Shown here in pieces: positions 1-5,787 of a stretch of 14,464 bases of DNA. Under the pieces are notes generated by a model. That model saw only the letters and a list, made by a program, of their open reading frames with translations, had not been told where the DNA came from and searched no databases. Positions within the stretch are counted from its first letter, which is position 1; every line of letters begins with the position of its first letter. The DNA lies in NCBI GenBank assembly GCA_900547825.1, contig URII01000056.1, positions 1-14,464 of the forward strand, in the 5' to 3' direction. This DNA is from an uncultured Porphyromonadaceae bacterium (lineage in GTDB: Bacteria; Bacteroidota; Bacteroidia; Bacteroidales; Muribaculaceae). A program made the translations under genes and the position numbers.

Positions 1-266
1 CGCTCCTTGGCCTCCTCTGCCGGTTTCTTTACTTCTATACGGGGTGTCCGGGCCTTGGGATCCCGCTTCCTGCGGGGCATGTCGCGCTCCTTTTCTTTTT
101 TACGGGGTGCGGCAGGCGTGGGCTGTGGTTGAGGTTCCGGAGCCTGGCGTGGCTCCGGTTCGGGGGCAGGGGTGTAATCATAGGAATCGTCTCCGTCGAA
201 CGTGGGTAGTTCAACCGGATCGGAATTTCCGTAAAGGTGCGAATTCAAATCAAAAGGATCGGGCAT
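1..266 (-). CDS. Unrecognised protein, N-terminal part, cut by the left edge
   Basis: An open frame runs from an ATG at 266-264 to the window edge without a stop (88 codons visible). It starts 19 bases after the rpe stop on the same strand, so it is probably cotranscribed with rpe and dedA. The visible part begins MPDPFDLNSHLYGNSD, then is acidic and Tyr/Asp-rich, then Pro/Glu/Gln-rich (about residues 33-54), then strongly basic with Lys/Arg clusters (about 55-88). This composition suggests an intrinsically disordered N-terminal region ahead of a folded domain that lies outside the window. There is no signal peptide or membrane segment in the visible part. I do not recognise the family. In related genomes comEC can follow rpe, but this N-terminus has no hydrophobic start and does not look like ComEC. 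Codon use matches the neighbours. Confidence 0.6.
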   Translation of the reverse strand, partial: MPDPFDLNSHLYGNSDPVELPTFDGDDSYDYTPAPEPEPRQAPEPQPQPTPAAPRKKEKERDMPRRKRDPKARTPRIEVKKPAEEAKE

Positions 267-285
267 TGGAGGGAGATTTAAAGTA

Positions 286-930
286 TCAGAGATCCGACAA
301 AGCGGCTATTGTGGCTTTCGGGTCGGGCGATGAGAACACATAGCTCCCGGCTACTAATACGTCGGCTCCGGCTTCGGCAAGCACAGGCGCTGTGGCCGCA
401 TTGACCCCGCCGTCGATTTCTATCAGTGCATTGCTGCCTGAAGCTTCACGCAGTGCCACAAGGCGCCGGGTTTTTGCCACGGTGTTTTCAATGAATGCCT
501 GACCTCCGAATCCCGGATTCACCGACATAAGGAGCACCATGTCAAGATCGGCTATAATATCTTCGAGCATGCATACGGGAGTAGCCGGATTGAGGGTCAC
601 TGCCGCTTTCATCCCGGCATTCTTTATTGCCTGTACTGTGCGGTGCAGATGTGTGCAGGCTTCGTAATGCACATTCATAAGTTCGGCTCCGCAGTCGCGC
701 ACGGCCCCCACATAGTTCTGCGGGTTGACTATCATGAGGTGGACATCAAGCGGCTTTGTGGCATATTTACCTATGGCTTTGATCACCGGAAAACCGAATG
801 ATATATTGGGCACGAACACACCGTCCATCACATCAAGATGAAGCATTGCCGCGCGGCTTTCGTTGAGCATTTCAACATCGCGTCGGAGGTCGGCGAAATC
901 GGCCGAAAGTAATGAAGGAGCTATCAGCAT
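286..930 (-). CDS. rpe: Ribulose-phosphate 3-epimerase
   Basis: This cytoplasmic enzyme interconverts D-ribulose 5-phosphate and D-xylulose 5-phosphate in the non-oxidative pentose phosphate pathway. The 214-residue length is normal for this TIM-barrel family. Visible signatures are APSLLSADFADL at the N-terminus, HLDVMDGVFVPNISFG at 31-46, DVHLMI at 62-67, MSVNPGFGGQAF at 135-146 and EIDGGVN at 171-177. The expected metal ligands and catalytic acids are all present: His31, Asp33, His64 and Asp173. The start is the ATG at 930, directly before the conserved LIAPSLLSAD strand. The gene lies 43 bases after dedA, with no terminator between them, so it probably shares the dedA promoter. Identity is secure from the motifs. 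Confidence 0.97.
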   Translation of the reverse strand: MLIAPSLLSADFADLRRDVEMLNESRAAMLHLDVMDGVFVPNISFGFPVIKAIGKYATKPLDVHLMIVNPQNYVGAVRDCGAELMNVHYEACTHLHRTVQAIKNAGMKAAVTLNPATPVCMLEDIIADLDMVLLMSVNPGFGGQAFIENTVAKTRRLVALREASGSNALIEIDGGVNAATAPVLAEAGADVLVAGSYVFSSPDPKATIAALSDL

Positions 931-973
931 TTTATGATACGGGTTAGTTTAAGTTGATCTGGCAATGACGCCT

Positions 974-1651
974 TTATTGGATAGGGTTTTTCTGTTTGGG
1001 TTTAAATGCATTCCATAGGATTACCGCCACACAGGCTATGCCTATGGCATAACCGGCATAAGTGAGATAATCGTTATAGCGTTCCACCTGGGTGAACAGT
1101 TCATCGGGTTTTACTACGCCTCCGAGCCAGTAACCGAGAGCGGCTAAAACTATGTTCCATGTCATTGCTCCGAGTGTGGTGAACAGCATGAATGTCCATA
1201 TGTTCATCCGGGCCAGTCCGGCAGGTATGGAGATGAGCTGGCGCACGGCGGGCACAAGACGTCCGATGAAAGTTGACAAGGCCCCGTGTTTGTCGAAATA
1301 ATCCTCCGAACGCTTCACCTTTTCCGGTGTGATGAGGCAGGCTCTGCCTACGCGGCTGTTGGCGAAACGGTACACGATCGGGCGGCCGATCCATAACGAC
1401 AGGTAATAGTTGATCAGCGCGCCTACCAAGGCTCCGGCCGTGGCGGCAAGGACCACTCCCACAACATTCATGTCGGCATGAGTACGCGCAAGATAGGCTG
1501 CGGGAGGCACGATTACTTCCGATGGAAACGGAATGAATGAACTTTCCACCACCATCAGGGCGAACACCAACAGGTAGCTTGCATTGTCCACAACCCACTG
1601 AAACAGGGTGGCAGCATCGAATATGGAGAGCTGAATCAGATCTAATATCAT
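974..1651 (-). CDS. DedA-family (SNARE-associated/VTT) membrane protein
   Basis: This is a 225-residue integral inner-membrane protein of the DedA/VTT family (PF09335). Known members include undecaprenyl-phosphate or other polyprenyl-phosphate lipid transporters and proteins affecting proton-motive force; the substrate of this one cannot be told from sequence. The family signatures are clear. A re-entrant-type segment with E-S-S-F-I-P-F-P-S-E-V-I-V-P-P lies at about 36-50, and FIGRLVPAVRQLISIPAGLARM lies at about 128-149, containing the conserved G-R-x-x-P-x-x-R and P-A-G elements. Hydrophobic segments lie at about 20-45, 62-88, 150-176 and 195-216, with a short basic tail. A good Bacteroidetes-type promoter lies about 60 bases upstream, and rpe follows. 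Co-transcription with rpe has no obvious functional logic. Family assignment is secure. Confidence 0.93.
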   Translation of the reverse strand: MILDLIQLSIFDAATLFQWVVDNASYLLVFALMVVESSFIPFPSEVIVPPAAYLARTHADMNVVGVVLAATAGALVGALINYYLSLWIGRPIVYRFANSRVGRACLITPEKVKRSEDYFDKHGALSTFIGRLVPAVRQLISIPAGLARMNIWTFMLFTTLGAMTWNIVLAALGYWLGGVVKPDELFTQVERYNDYLTYAGYAIGIACVAVILWNAFKPKQKNPIQ

Positions 1652-1681
1652 GGTTTATAATGTGTTGTTGTAATATAAGCC

Positions 1682-1692
1682 TGCCTCAGGCA
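1682..1692 (-). repeat. Short palindrome in the dedA leader
   Basis: TGCCTCAGGCA is an 11-base odd palindrome (5-bp arms around one base). It lies between the predicted transcription start and the dedA start codon. It is too tight to be a stable RNA hairpin on its own, so a protein-binding site is the alternative. It may be chance. Confidence 0.3.
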
Positions 1693-1710
1693 CGGCTGTG
1701 AATATTTATG

Positions 1711-1742
1711 CAAAATTACAATCTTTGAATGATATACGGAAA
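1711..1742 (-). promoter_or_regulatory. Bacteroidetes-type promoter for dedA-rpe
   Basis: Read on the minus strand, TTTC at 1742-1739 is followed after 20 bases by TAATTTTG at 1718-1711. This matches the Bacteroidetes sigma consensus TTTG-N19-21-TAnnTTTG with one mismatch in the upstream element and a perfect downstream element. The predicted start lies about 50 bases before the dedA ATG. Confidence 0.6.
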
Positions 1743-1765
1743 TAGCAGTGATAATTTCTTAACCG

Positions 1766-1801
1766 TTGACAACTCGGTAAGGGATAAAATTGTTAAATTT
1801 G
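1766..1801 (+). promoter_or_regulatory. Candidate promoter for yccF
   Basis: TAAATTTG at 1794-1801 is a perfect -7 element. The nearest upstream TTG (1766-1768, within cgttgac) is 25 bases away, longer than the usual 19-21, so the upstream element is doubtful. The predicted leader to the ATG at 1827 would be only about 20 bases. The region is shared divergently with the dedA promoter. Confidence 0.4.
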
Positions 1802-1826
1802 TCGTATAACATAATCGTAACAATAA

Positions 1827-2195
1827 ATGAATATACTGCTGAATATTATCTGGGTGGTTTTTGGCGGATTTATGATCGCCATTGAATATGTGATATCCAG
1901 TTTGCTTATGATGGTTACCATTATAGGCATTCCGTTCGGGCTTCAGACTTTGAAACTTGCTGCTGTGGCGCTGTGGCCGTTCGGAACAAAAGTTGAGAGT
2001 TCGGGATGGCCTTCGGGTTGTCTTGCCGGAATTATGAATGTGATATGGTGGTTTATCGGCGGTATTCCCATCGCCTTGACTCATCTATGCTGGGGCCTGG
2101 TATTCTGCATAACCATTGTAGGCATTCCTTTCGGCCTCCAGCATTTCAAGTTGATGCGGCTGGCTCTTTTCCCGTTCGGAAAGGTAATAGGCTGA
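1827..2195 (+). CDS. yccF: YccF-family membrane protein
   Basis: This is a 122-residue inner-membrane protein of the YccF family (PF03733), whose molecular function is not established. The protein is built of two similar halves. Each half begins with an I-W-x-x-[FI]-G-G segment and then has a long hydrophobic stretch. Each half then carries the signature T-I-[IV]-G-I-P-F-G-L-Q followed by K-L-x-x-x-x-L-x-P-F-G. The two signatures lie at about 31-52 and 96-117. Length and architecture are typical of a full-length family member. The ATG at 1827 sits in an A-rich context without a Shine-Dalgarno site, as is normal in this phylum. The gene converges on the glycosylase-like gene, with only six bases between the two stop codons. 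Confidence 0.92.
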   Translation: MNILLNIIWVVFGGFMIAIEYVISSLLMMVTIIGIPFGLQTLKLAAVALWPFGTKVESSGWPSGCLAGIMNVIWWFIGGIPIALTHLCWGLVFCITIVGIPFGLQHFKLMRLALFPFGKVIG

Positions 2196-2201
2196 TCTCT
2201 G

Positions 2202-2798
2202 TCATAGAATTCCGGCCGACCGCAGCAATCGGGCGTAATGTGCTGCCTTGTCCTCAAGTTTCATGGGGTAGGCGCGGCTTGTGGAGGGCATACGCCATAT
2301 CTCCACGCCCGATGCGTCGGTAACCATGCATCCCATTTTGGGTATTTCCGTTCCGGTAAGTTCCGCCACCACTCCGGCCGCTTTCTCGCCCGTGGTGGCT
2401 ACTGTGCGGCATGAGGGCATGGCTTCAAGCAGTTCATGTAGTGGAACCGGCGTCACTATCTCAAGGAATTTGTCGGAGGCGTTGCCTTTGAGGCGTCTTA
2501 CTTCGCGGGCAGTGTCGTTCAGCGCTATATGGTTGTCGGCCATGAGCCGGCGTATTGCGGCCTCGTCAAACCGTTTTTCTTCCGGTAGCCAAAGTGCATT
2601 TTTGTCGCCGAGCAGCAACAGTCCCATTATGCGCCAGAAGTCATTGATGGGGTTGGGATAATAGAAATCCATTGACCACCGGTGGTTGCCCGGAGGGAAA
2701 GTGCCCATTATCAGTACTTTCGCTCCTTCGGGCATAAACGGGGGCCACGGATGCCGTTCCAAAGGCGGGATGGATGGATTGTTGTCGGTGATTGCCAT
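2202..2798 (-). CDS. Uracil-DNA glycosylase superfamily protein
   Basis: This 198-residue cytoplasmic protein resembles the uracil-DNA-glycosylase-family proteins annotated across Bacteroidetes. The N-terminal region contains KVLIMGTFPPGNHRWSMDFY at about 27-46, in the place of the superfamily's G-x-x-P active-site loop, followed by YPNPINDFWRIMG. A C-terminal WRMPSTSRAYPMKLEDKAA block corresponds to the second, DNA-intercalating loop (compare M-P-S-S-S/T-P in Mug and related enzymes). It probably removes damaged bases or otherwise handles DNA. Activity and substrate have not, to my knowledge, been fixed for this subgroup, and motif 1 (GTFPP) differs from canonical GMNPG or GQDPY. It begins nine bases after the helicase stop and is probably cotranscribed with it. 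The stop is six bases from the yccF stop, leaving no room for an intergenic terminator. Confidence 0.8.
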   Translation of the reverse strand: MAITDNNPSIPPLERHPWPPFMPEGAKVLIMGTFPPGNHRWSMDFYYPNPINDFWRIMGLLLLGDKNALWLPEEKRFDEAAIRRLMADNHIALNDTAREVRRLKGNASDKFLEIVTPVPLHELLEAMPSCRTVATTGEKAAGVVAELTGTEIPKMGCMVTDASGVEIWRMPSTSRAYPMKLEDKAAHYARLLRSAGIL

Positions 2799-2807
2799 AT
2801 GTATGTG

Positions 2808-4583
2808 TCAGCGTTTTTTTCGTACGGGTTTCTTTGAGCCGCCCCGGTTCTTTTTAAGAAAATACTCAAAAGTGGTTTCTTCGGCAGGAAGCTCTTTGGA
2901 ACGCGACTTACGGGCCGATGCACGGTTGTAGTCCTTGCCCTCCTTTGCAACCTCGCTATATACTCTCTGGCCCATGAATTCACTTCCTGTAAGGCCCTGG
3001 ACCACACGGCGTGCGTCGGCGGCATTCACGTCAAACAGCGAATAACCCGGCATAAGGTCTATGCGTCCCACATCCACGCGCTTGCCTGTGACGGTGTGGT
3101 TGAGCATGTCGATAAGGTTACCGGCAAAGAAACCGTTGTTTTTGCCGAGGTTCACGTATATGCGCGACATTCCGTTCTCGGCTGTGCGACGGTCCTTCTC
3201 CTTTTCGTTGCGCGGTTTTGTTTCCTTTTGTTTTTTCTCCTTTGCCGGTTTCTCGTCGATGAAGTCGATTGACGGTGCGTCCTTATAGTATTCAAGAAGC
3301 CGGTTGAATTCCAATGAGAGCACACGTTTCAGAAGGTCTTCGCCCGAGAGCCATTCCAGTTTACGGCTCACGCCGGGCATATACCGCCCTATTTCCTCTT
3401 CGTCCACTTTCACCCGTTCAATCCTGTCGGCCAGATGGTATAGCTGATGTTCGATTATCTGATGGGGAGTAGGCACCTCTCGGCGCTCGAACTTCTTGCC
3501 TATGATTTTTTCTATCTCGCGCAAGCGTCCTTTCTCGCGTGAATGGATTATAGCCACTGACACGCCTGTTTTTCCGGCACGTCCTGTACGGCCCGAGCGA
3601 TGGGTATACACGGCTGTGTCCTCAGGCAGCCCGTAGTTTATAACATGTGTCAGGTCATCCACATCAAGGCCGCGTGCAGCCACATCAGTAGCCACGAGAA
3701 GGGTTATCACTCGGTCACGGAATTTCTTCATCACTATGTCGCGTTGCTGTTGCGACAGATCCCCGTGCAGCGAGTCGGCATTATAGCCGTCATGTATCAG
3801 CTTGTCGGCCACCTCCTGTGTGTCACGCCGTGTGCGGCAGAATATTATGGCATATATGTCGGGGGCGTTATCGGCGATGCGTTTCAGGGCGAGATATTTG
3901 TCGCGTGCGTTGACCATATAATAGATGTGGCGCACATTGGCGGCACCTTCATTGCGTGTGCCTACAACAAACTCCACGGGTTCCTTCATGTATTTCTTGG
4001 CTATGCGAGCTATTTCGTCAGGCATTGTGGCTGAGAACATCAGCATTTTGCGTTCGTCAGGCACATGGGCCAGAATGTCGTTGATCGAATCGAGGAAACC
4101 CATGTTGAGCATTTCGTCGGCTTCGTCAAGAACCACGGTGTTGACCTCCGACAGATCCACTTCCCCGCGGTTTATCAGGTCGATAAGGCGCCCGGGAGTG
4201 GCCACCACTACCTGCACGCCCTTGCGCAGGGCCTTGATCTGGCTCTCTATGCTTGAGCCGCCGTACACCGGCAGCACTTTTACGTTAGGTATATACTTGG
4301 AAAAATCGGCAAGATCCGCGGCAATCTGTAAACATAACTCACGTGTGGGAGCTATGATGAGTGACTGGGGTCGGTTAACAGCCGTGTTTATCCGCTGTAG
4401 AACCGGAAGGCCGAATGCGGCGGTCTTTCCGGTCCCAGTCTGGGCGAGCGCCACTACATCGCCCGGCTCTGAAAGCAGGTGGGGAATTACTTTTTCCTGT
4501 ACGGGCATGGGGCTCTCGAATCCCATGTCGGTTATAGCGTGGCGGAGCGGTTCGCTCACACCTAATTCTTCAAATGTACTCAT
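2808..4583 (-). CDS. DEAD-box RNA helicase with DbpA-type RNA-binding domain
   Basis: This 591-residue ATP-dependent RNA helicase has the full SF2 motif set: Q-motif glutamine at 29, motif I AQTGTGKT at 47-54, PTREL at 79-83, TPGR at 129-132, DEAD at 153-156, SAT at 184-186, ATDVAARGLDV at 298-308 and HRSGRTGR at 328-335. A charged Lys/Glu-rich linker (about 450-470) leads to a DbpA/CsdA-type RNA-binding domain at about 472-545 (starting SRIYVNLGKNNGFFAGNLI), and the protein ends in a very basic tail. Such proteins act in ribosome assembly, RNA decay or cold adaptation. The domain layout resembles DeaD/CshA more than the shorter E. coli DbpA, so I give no gene symbol. It is the first gene of a pair with the glycosylase-like gene and has its own upstream promoter. 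Confidence 0.96.
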   Translation of the reverse strand: MSTFEELGVSEPLRHAITDMGFESPMPVQEKVIPHLLSEPGDVVALAQTGTGKTAAFGLPVLQRINTAVNRPQSLIIAPTRELCLQIAADLADFSKYIPNVKVLPVYGGSSIESQIKALRKGVQVVVATPGRLIDLINRGEVDLSEVNTVVLDEADEMLNMGFLDSINDILAHVPDERKMLMFSATMPDEIARIAKKYMKEPVEFVVGTRNEGAANVRHIYYMVNARDKYLALKRIADNAPDIYAIIFCRTRRDTQEVADKLIHDGYNADSLHGDLSQQQRDIVMKKFRDRVITLLVATDVAARGLDVDDLTHVINYGLPEDTAVYTHRSGRTGRAGKTGVSVAIIHSREKGRLREIEKIIGKKFERREVPTPHQIIEHQLYHLADRIERVKVDEEEIGRYMPGVSRKLEWLSGEDLLKRVLSLEFNRLLEYYKDAPSIDFIDEKPAKEKKQKETKPRNEKEKDRRTAENGMSRIYVNLGKNNGFFAGNLIDMLNHTVTGKRVDVGRIDLMPGYSLFDVNAADARRVVQGLTGSEFMGQRVYSEVAKEGKDYNRASARKSRSKELPAEETTFEYFLKKNRGGSKKPVRKKR

Positions 4584-4641
4584 AAAAATAAACAGATGTT
4601 TTACAGATTGCAGATGCAGTGCATGAATATTAAAATTTCGT

Positions 4642-4671
4642 CAAAGGTACAACAAAAAAAGCATATGGAAA
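4642..4671 (-). promoter_or_regulatory. Bacteroidetes-type promoter for the helicase gene
   Basis: On the minus strand TTTC (4671-4668) is followed after 18 bases by TACCTTTG (4649-4642), a perfect TAnnTTTG. The predicted start leaves a leader of roughly 50 bases before the ATG at 4583. The site is divergent from the frd promoter about 50 bases away. Confidence 0.55.
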
Positions 4672-4717
4672 GATTGACGCGCAGTGAATTATATGCGCCT
4701 TCCAAGTTTTTGTGTTA

Positions 4718-4743
4718 AAAAATTGCAGGGACACGCAATTTTT
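4718..4743. promoter_or_regulatory. Perfect inverted repeat in the frd promoter, candidate operator
   Basis: AAAAATTGC (4718-4726) and GCAATTTTT (4735-4743) are perfect 9-base inverted arms around an 8-base spacer. The left arm covers the TTG of the -33 element and the right arm ends one base before the -7 element. This is a position where a bound dimer would block or modulate polymerase. A hairpin with a T-run is the alternative reading, but no transcript is expected to enter from the left on this strand. The cognate regulator is unknown. Confidence 0.55.
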
Positions 4744-4752
4744 GTAAATTTG
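4723..4752 (+). promoter_or_regulatory. Bacteroidetes-type promoter for frdCAB
   Basis: TTG (4723-4725, preceded by A instead of T) is followed after 19 bases by TAAATTTG (4745-4752), a perfect -7 element. Transcription would start near 4758, giving a leader of about 80 bases that is A/C-rich with no obvious stable fold or riboswitch. Confidence 0.65.
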
Positions 4753-4837
4753 CACAAAATATATTACATCCTTACCTTGAACACAGGTTACCGACACAAC
4801 CAAAACAACATTAATAATTAAAAACTATTTAACGACT

Positions 4838-5755
4838 ATGTGGTTAACATGCTCATCCATAGGACGCAAGCTCGTGATGGCCATCACTGGCGCGTGCCTC
4901 GTCCTATTTGTAACGTTTCATGCGGTGATGAACGGCGTGGCCCTTTTCTGGCCTGCGGCATATAATGCCGTATGTGCTTTTCTCGGTGCCAACTGGTATG
5001 CCCTTGTGGCCTCAGCCGGTCTCGGACTGCTTGTTGTAATTCACATTATCTATGCCCTCTGGCTTACTCTCCAGAACCGCAAGGCCCGCGGCAATGACCG
5101 TTATGCCGTAGTGGCCAAGCCTAAACAGGTGGAATGGGCTTCACAGAACATGCTTGTGCTCGGTATCGTGGTGCTTGCGTTTCTTGTAGTGCATCTGATT
5201 CAGTTCTGGGCCAAGATGCAGCTCGCCGAAATCACCCATTGTCCGGTTACCGACGGTGGTGTGGCCATTCCCCCTCAGGCCGGTACCAAATTCTTGGAAA
5301 TGGCGTTCTCCCAGCCTTGGACTCTCATTGTCTATATAGTAGGCTTCGTGGCCCTGTGGTTCCACATGAACCACGGATTCTGGTCAATGATGCAGAGCGC
5401 CGGTTGGAACGGCCAGATATGGCTTCCCCGTCTTAAGGCCATCGGATGCTGGTGGACCACAATCGTAATAGGTCTTTTCCTTGCCGAGGCTATCGTGTTT
5501 ACTGTGCAGGCTCATCGCGGCACATATTCAACATGCCCTGTGCTTATCGAGCAGTATAACGAGTTTGCCGAGGAGATGGGTGCCGGTTATTCACAGACGG
5601 CTTATCCCGGTGAGGGAGCTCCCTGCGGCATGACCGAATGTGTCAATCCCGAATGCGAAGGCAATGGATGCGTGTCAACCGACTGCCCGAAAGCTGATTG
5701 CCCGAAAACCGACTGCAATAAAGCCGAGTGCCCCAATGCCGGTTGTGCTAAATAA
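4838..5755 (+). CDS. frdC: Fumarate reductase/succinate dehydrogenase cytochrome b subunit with a Cys-repeat tail
   Basis: This is the membrane anchor of the complex, a di-heme cytochrome b that passes electrons from menaquinol to FrdB. The core (about 1-230) has five hydrophobic helices. His28, His69, His119 and His176 (His179 is an alternative) are in the positions expected for the four axial heme ligands of the Wolinella-type FrdC fold. SSIGRKLVMAITG near the start and RKARGNDRYAV after helix II are typical Bacteroidetes features. Related subunits are about 220-240 residues (from memory), so this 305-residue protein carries an extra tail. From 263 to 303 it has nine cysteines, each exactly five residues from the next (C-x4-C). 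Five helices with an inside N-terminus put this tail in the periplasm (inference). frdA follows after 32 bases. The ATG at 4838 is favoured by the conserved MWLT-S-S-I-G start. Confidence 0.94.
   Translation: MWLTCSSIGRKLVMAITGACLVLFVTFHAVMNGVALFWPAAYNAVCAFLGANWYALVASAGLGLLVVIHIIYALWLTLQNRKARGNDRYAVVAKPKQVEWASQNMLVLGIVVLAFLVVHLIQFWAKMQLAEITHCPVTDGGVAIPPQAGTKFLEMAFSQPWTLIVYIVGFVALWFHMNHGFWSMMQSAGWNGQIWLPRLKAIGCWWTTIVIGLFLAEAIVFTVQAHRGTYSTCPVLIEQYNEFAEEMGAGYSQTAYPGEGAPCGMTECVNPECEGNGCVSTDCPKADCPKTDCNKAECPNAGCAK
5624..5752 (+). repeat. 15-base coding repeat giving nine cysteines at five-residue spacing
   Basis: Codons TGC/TGT recur every 15 bases from 5624 to 5744, giving residues C263, 268, 273, 278, 283, 288, 293, 298 and 303 of FrdC. 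The four residues between cysteines are GMTE, VNPE, EGNG, VSTD, PKAD, PKTD, NKAE and PNAG. An acidic residue precedes the next Cys in six of the eight units and Gly in the other two. The two PKxD units are nearly identical at DNA level, as expected from repeat duplication. Confidence 0.9.
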
Positions 5756-5787
5756 TTCTATTCAAGAAACATACAGTTACATATATC

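Noticed and set aside
44..343. A 99-codon plus-strand open frame at the left edge
   Set aside because: It runs across the rpe end and opposite the better supported Pro/Lys-rich reading frame, and its composition is not protein-like.
1101..1598. A 165-codon open frame in another frame of dedA
   Set aside because: Same strand but shifted frame within a clear DedA family gene; Arg/His/Cys-rich with no motif.
3925..4626. A 233-codon plus-strand open frame opposite the helicase gene
   Set aside because: It is antisense to conserved helicase motifs, is Ser/Arg/Thr-rich and has no recognisable domain.
4718..4743. Reading the frd inverted repeat as an intrinsic terminator
   Set aside because: No transcript is expected to enter from the left on the plus strand, and the repeat lies within promoter elements with exact spacing. 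An operator fits better, although transcription on the minus strand could still use it.
4760..4837. Riboswitch or structured leader before frdC
   Set aside because: The stretch is A/C-rich with no stable pairing that I could find.
5624..5752. Heme c or classic ferredoxin motif in the FrdC tail
   Set aside because: There is no C-x2-C-H and no C-x2-C-x2-C-x3-C. The spacing is uniformly C-x4-C.
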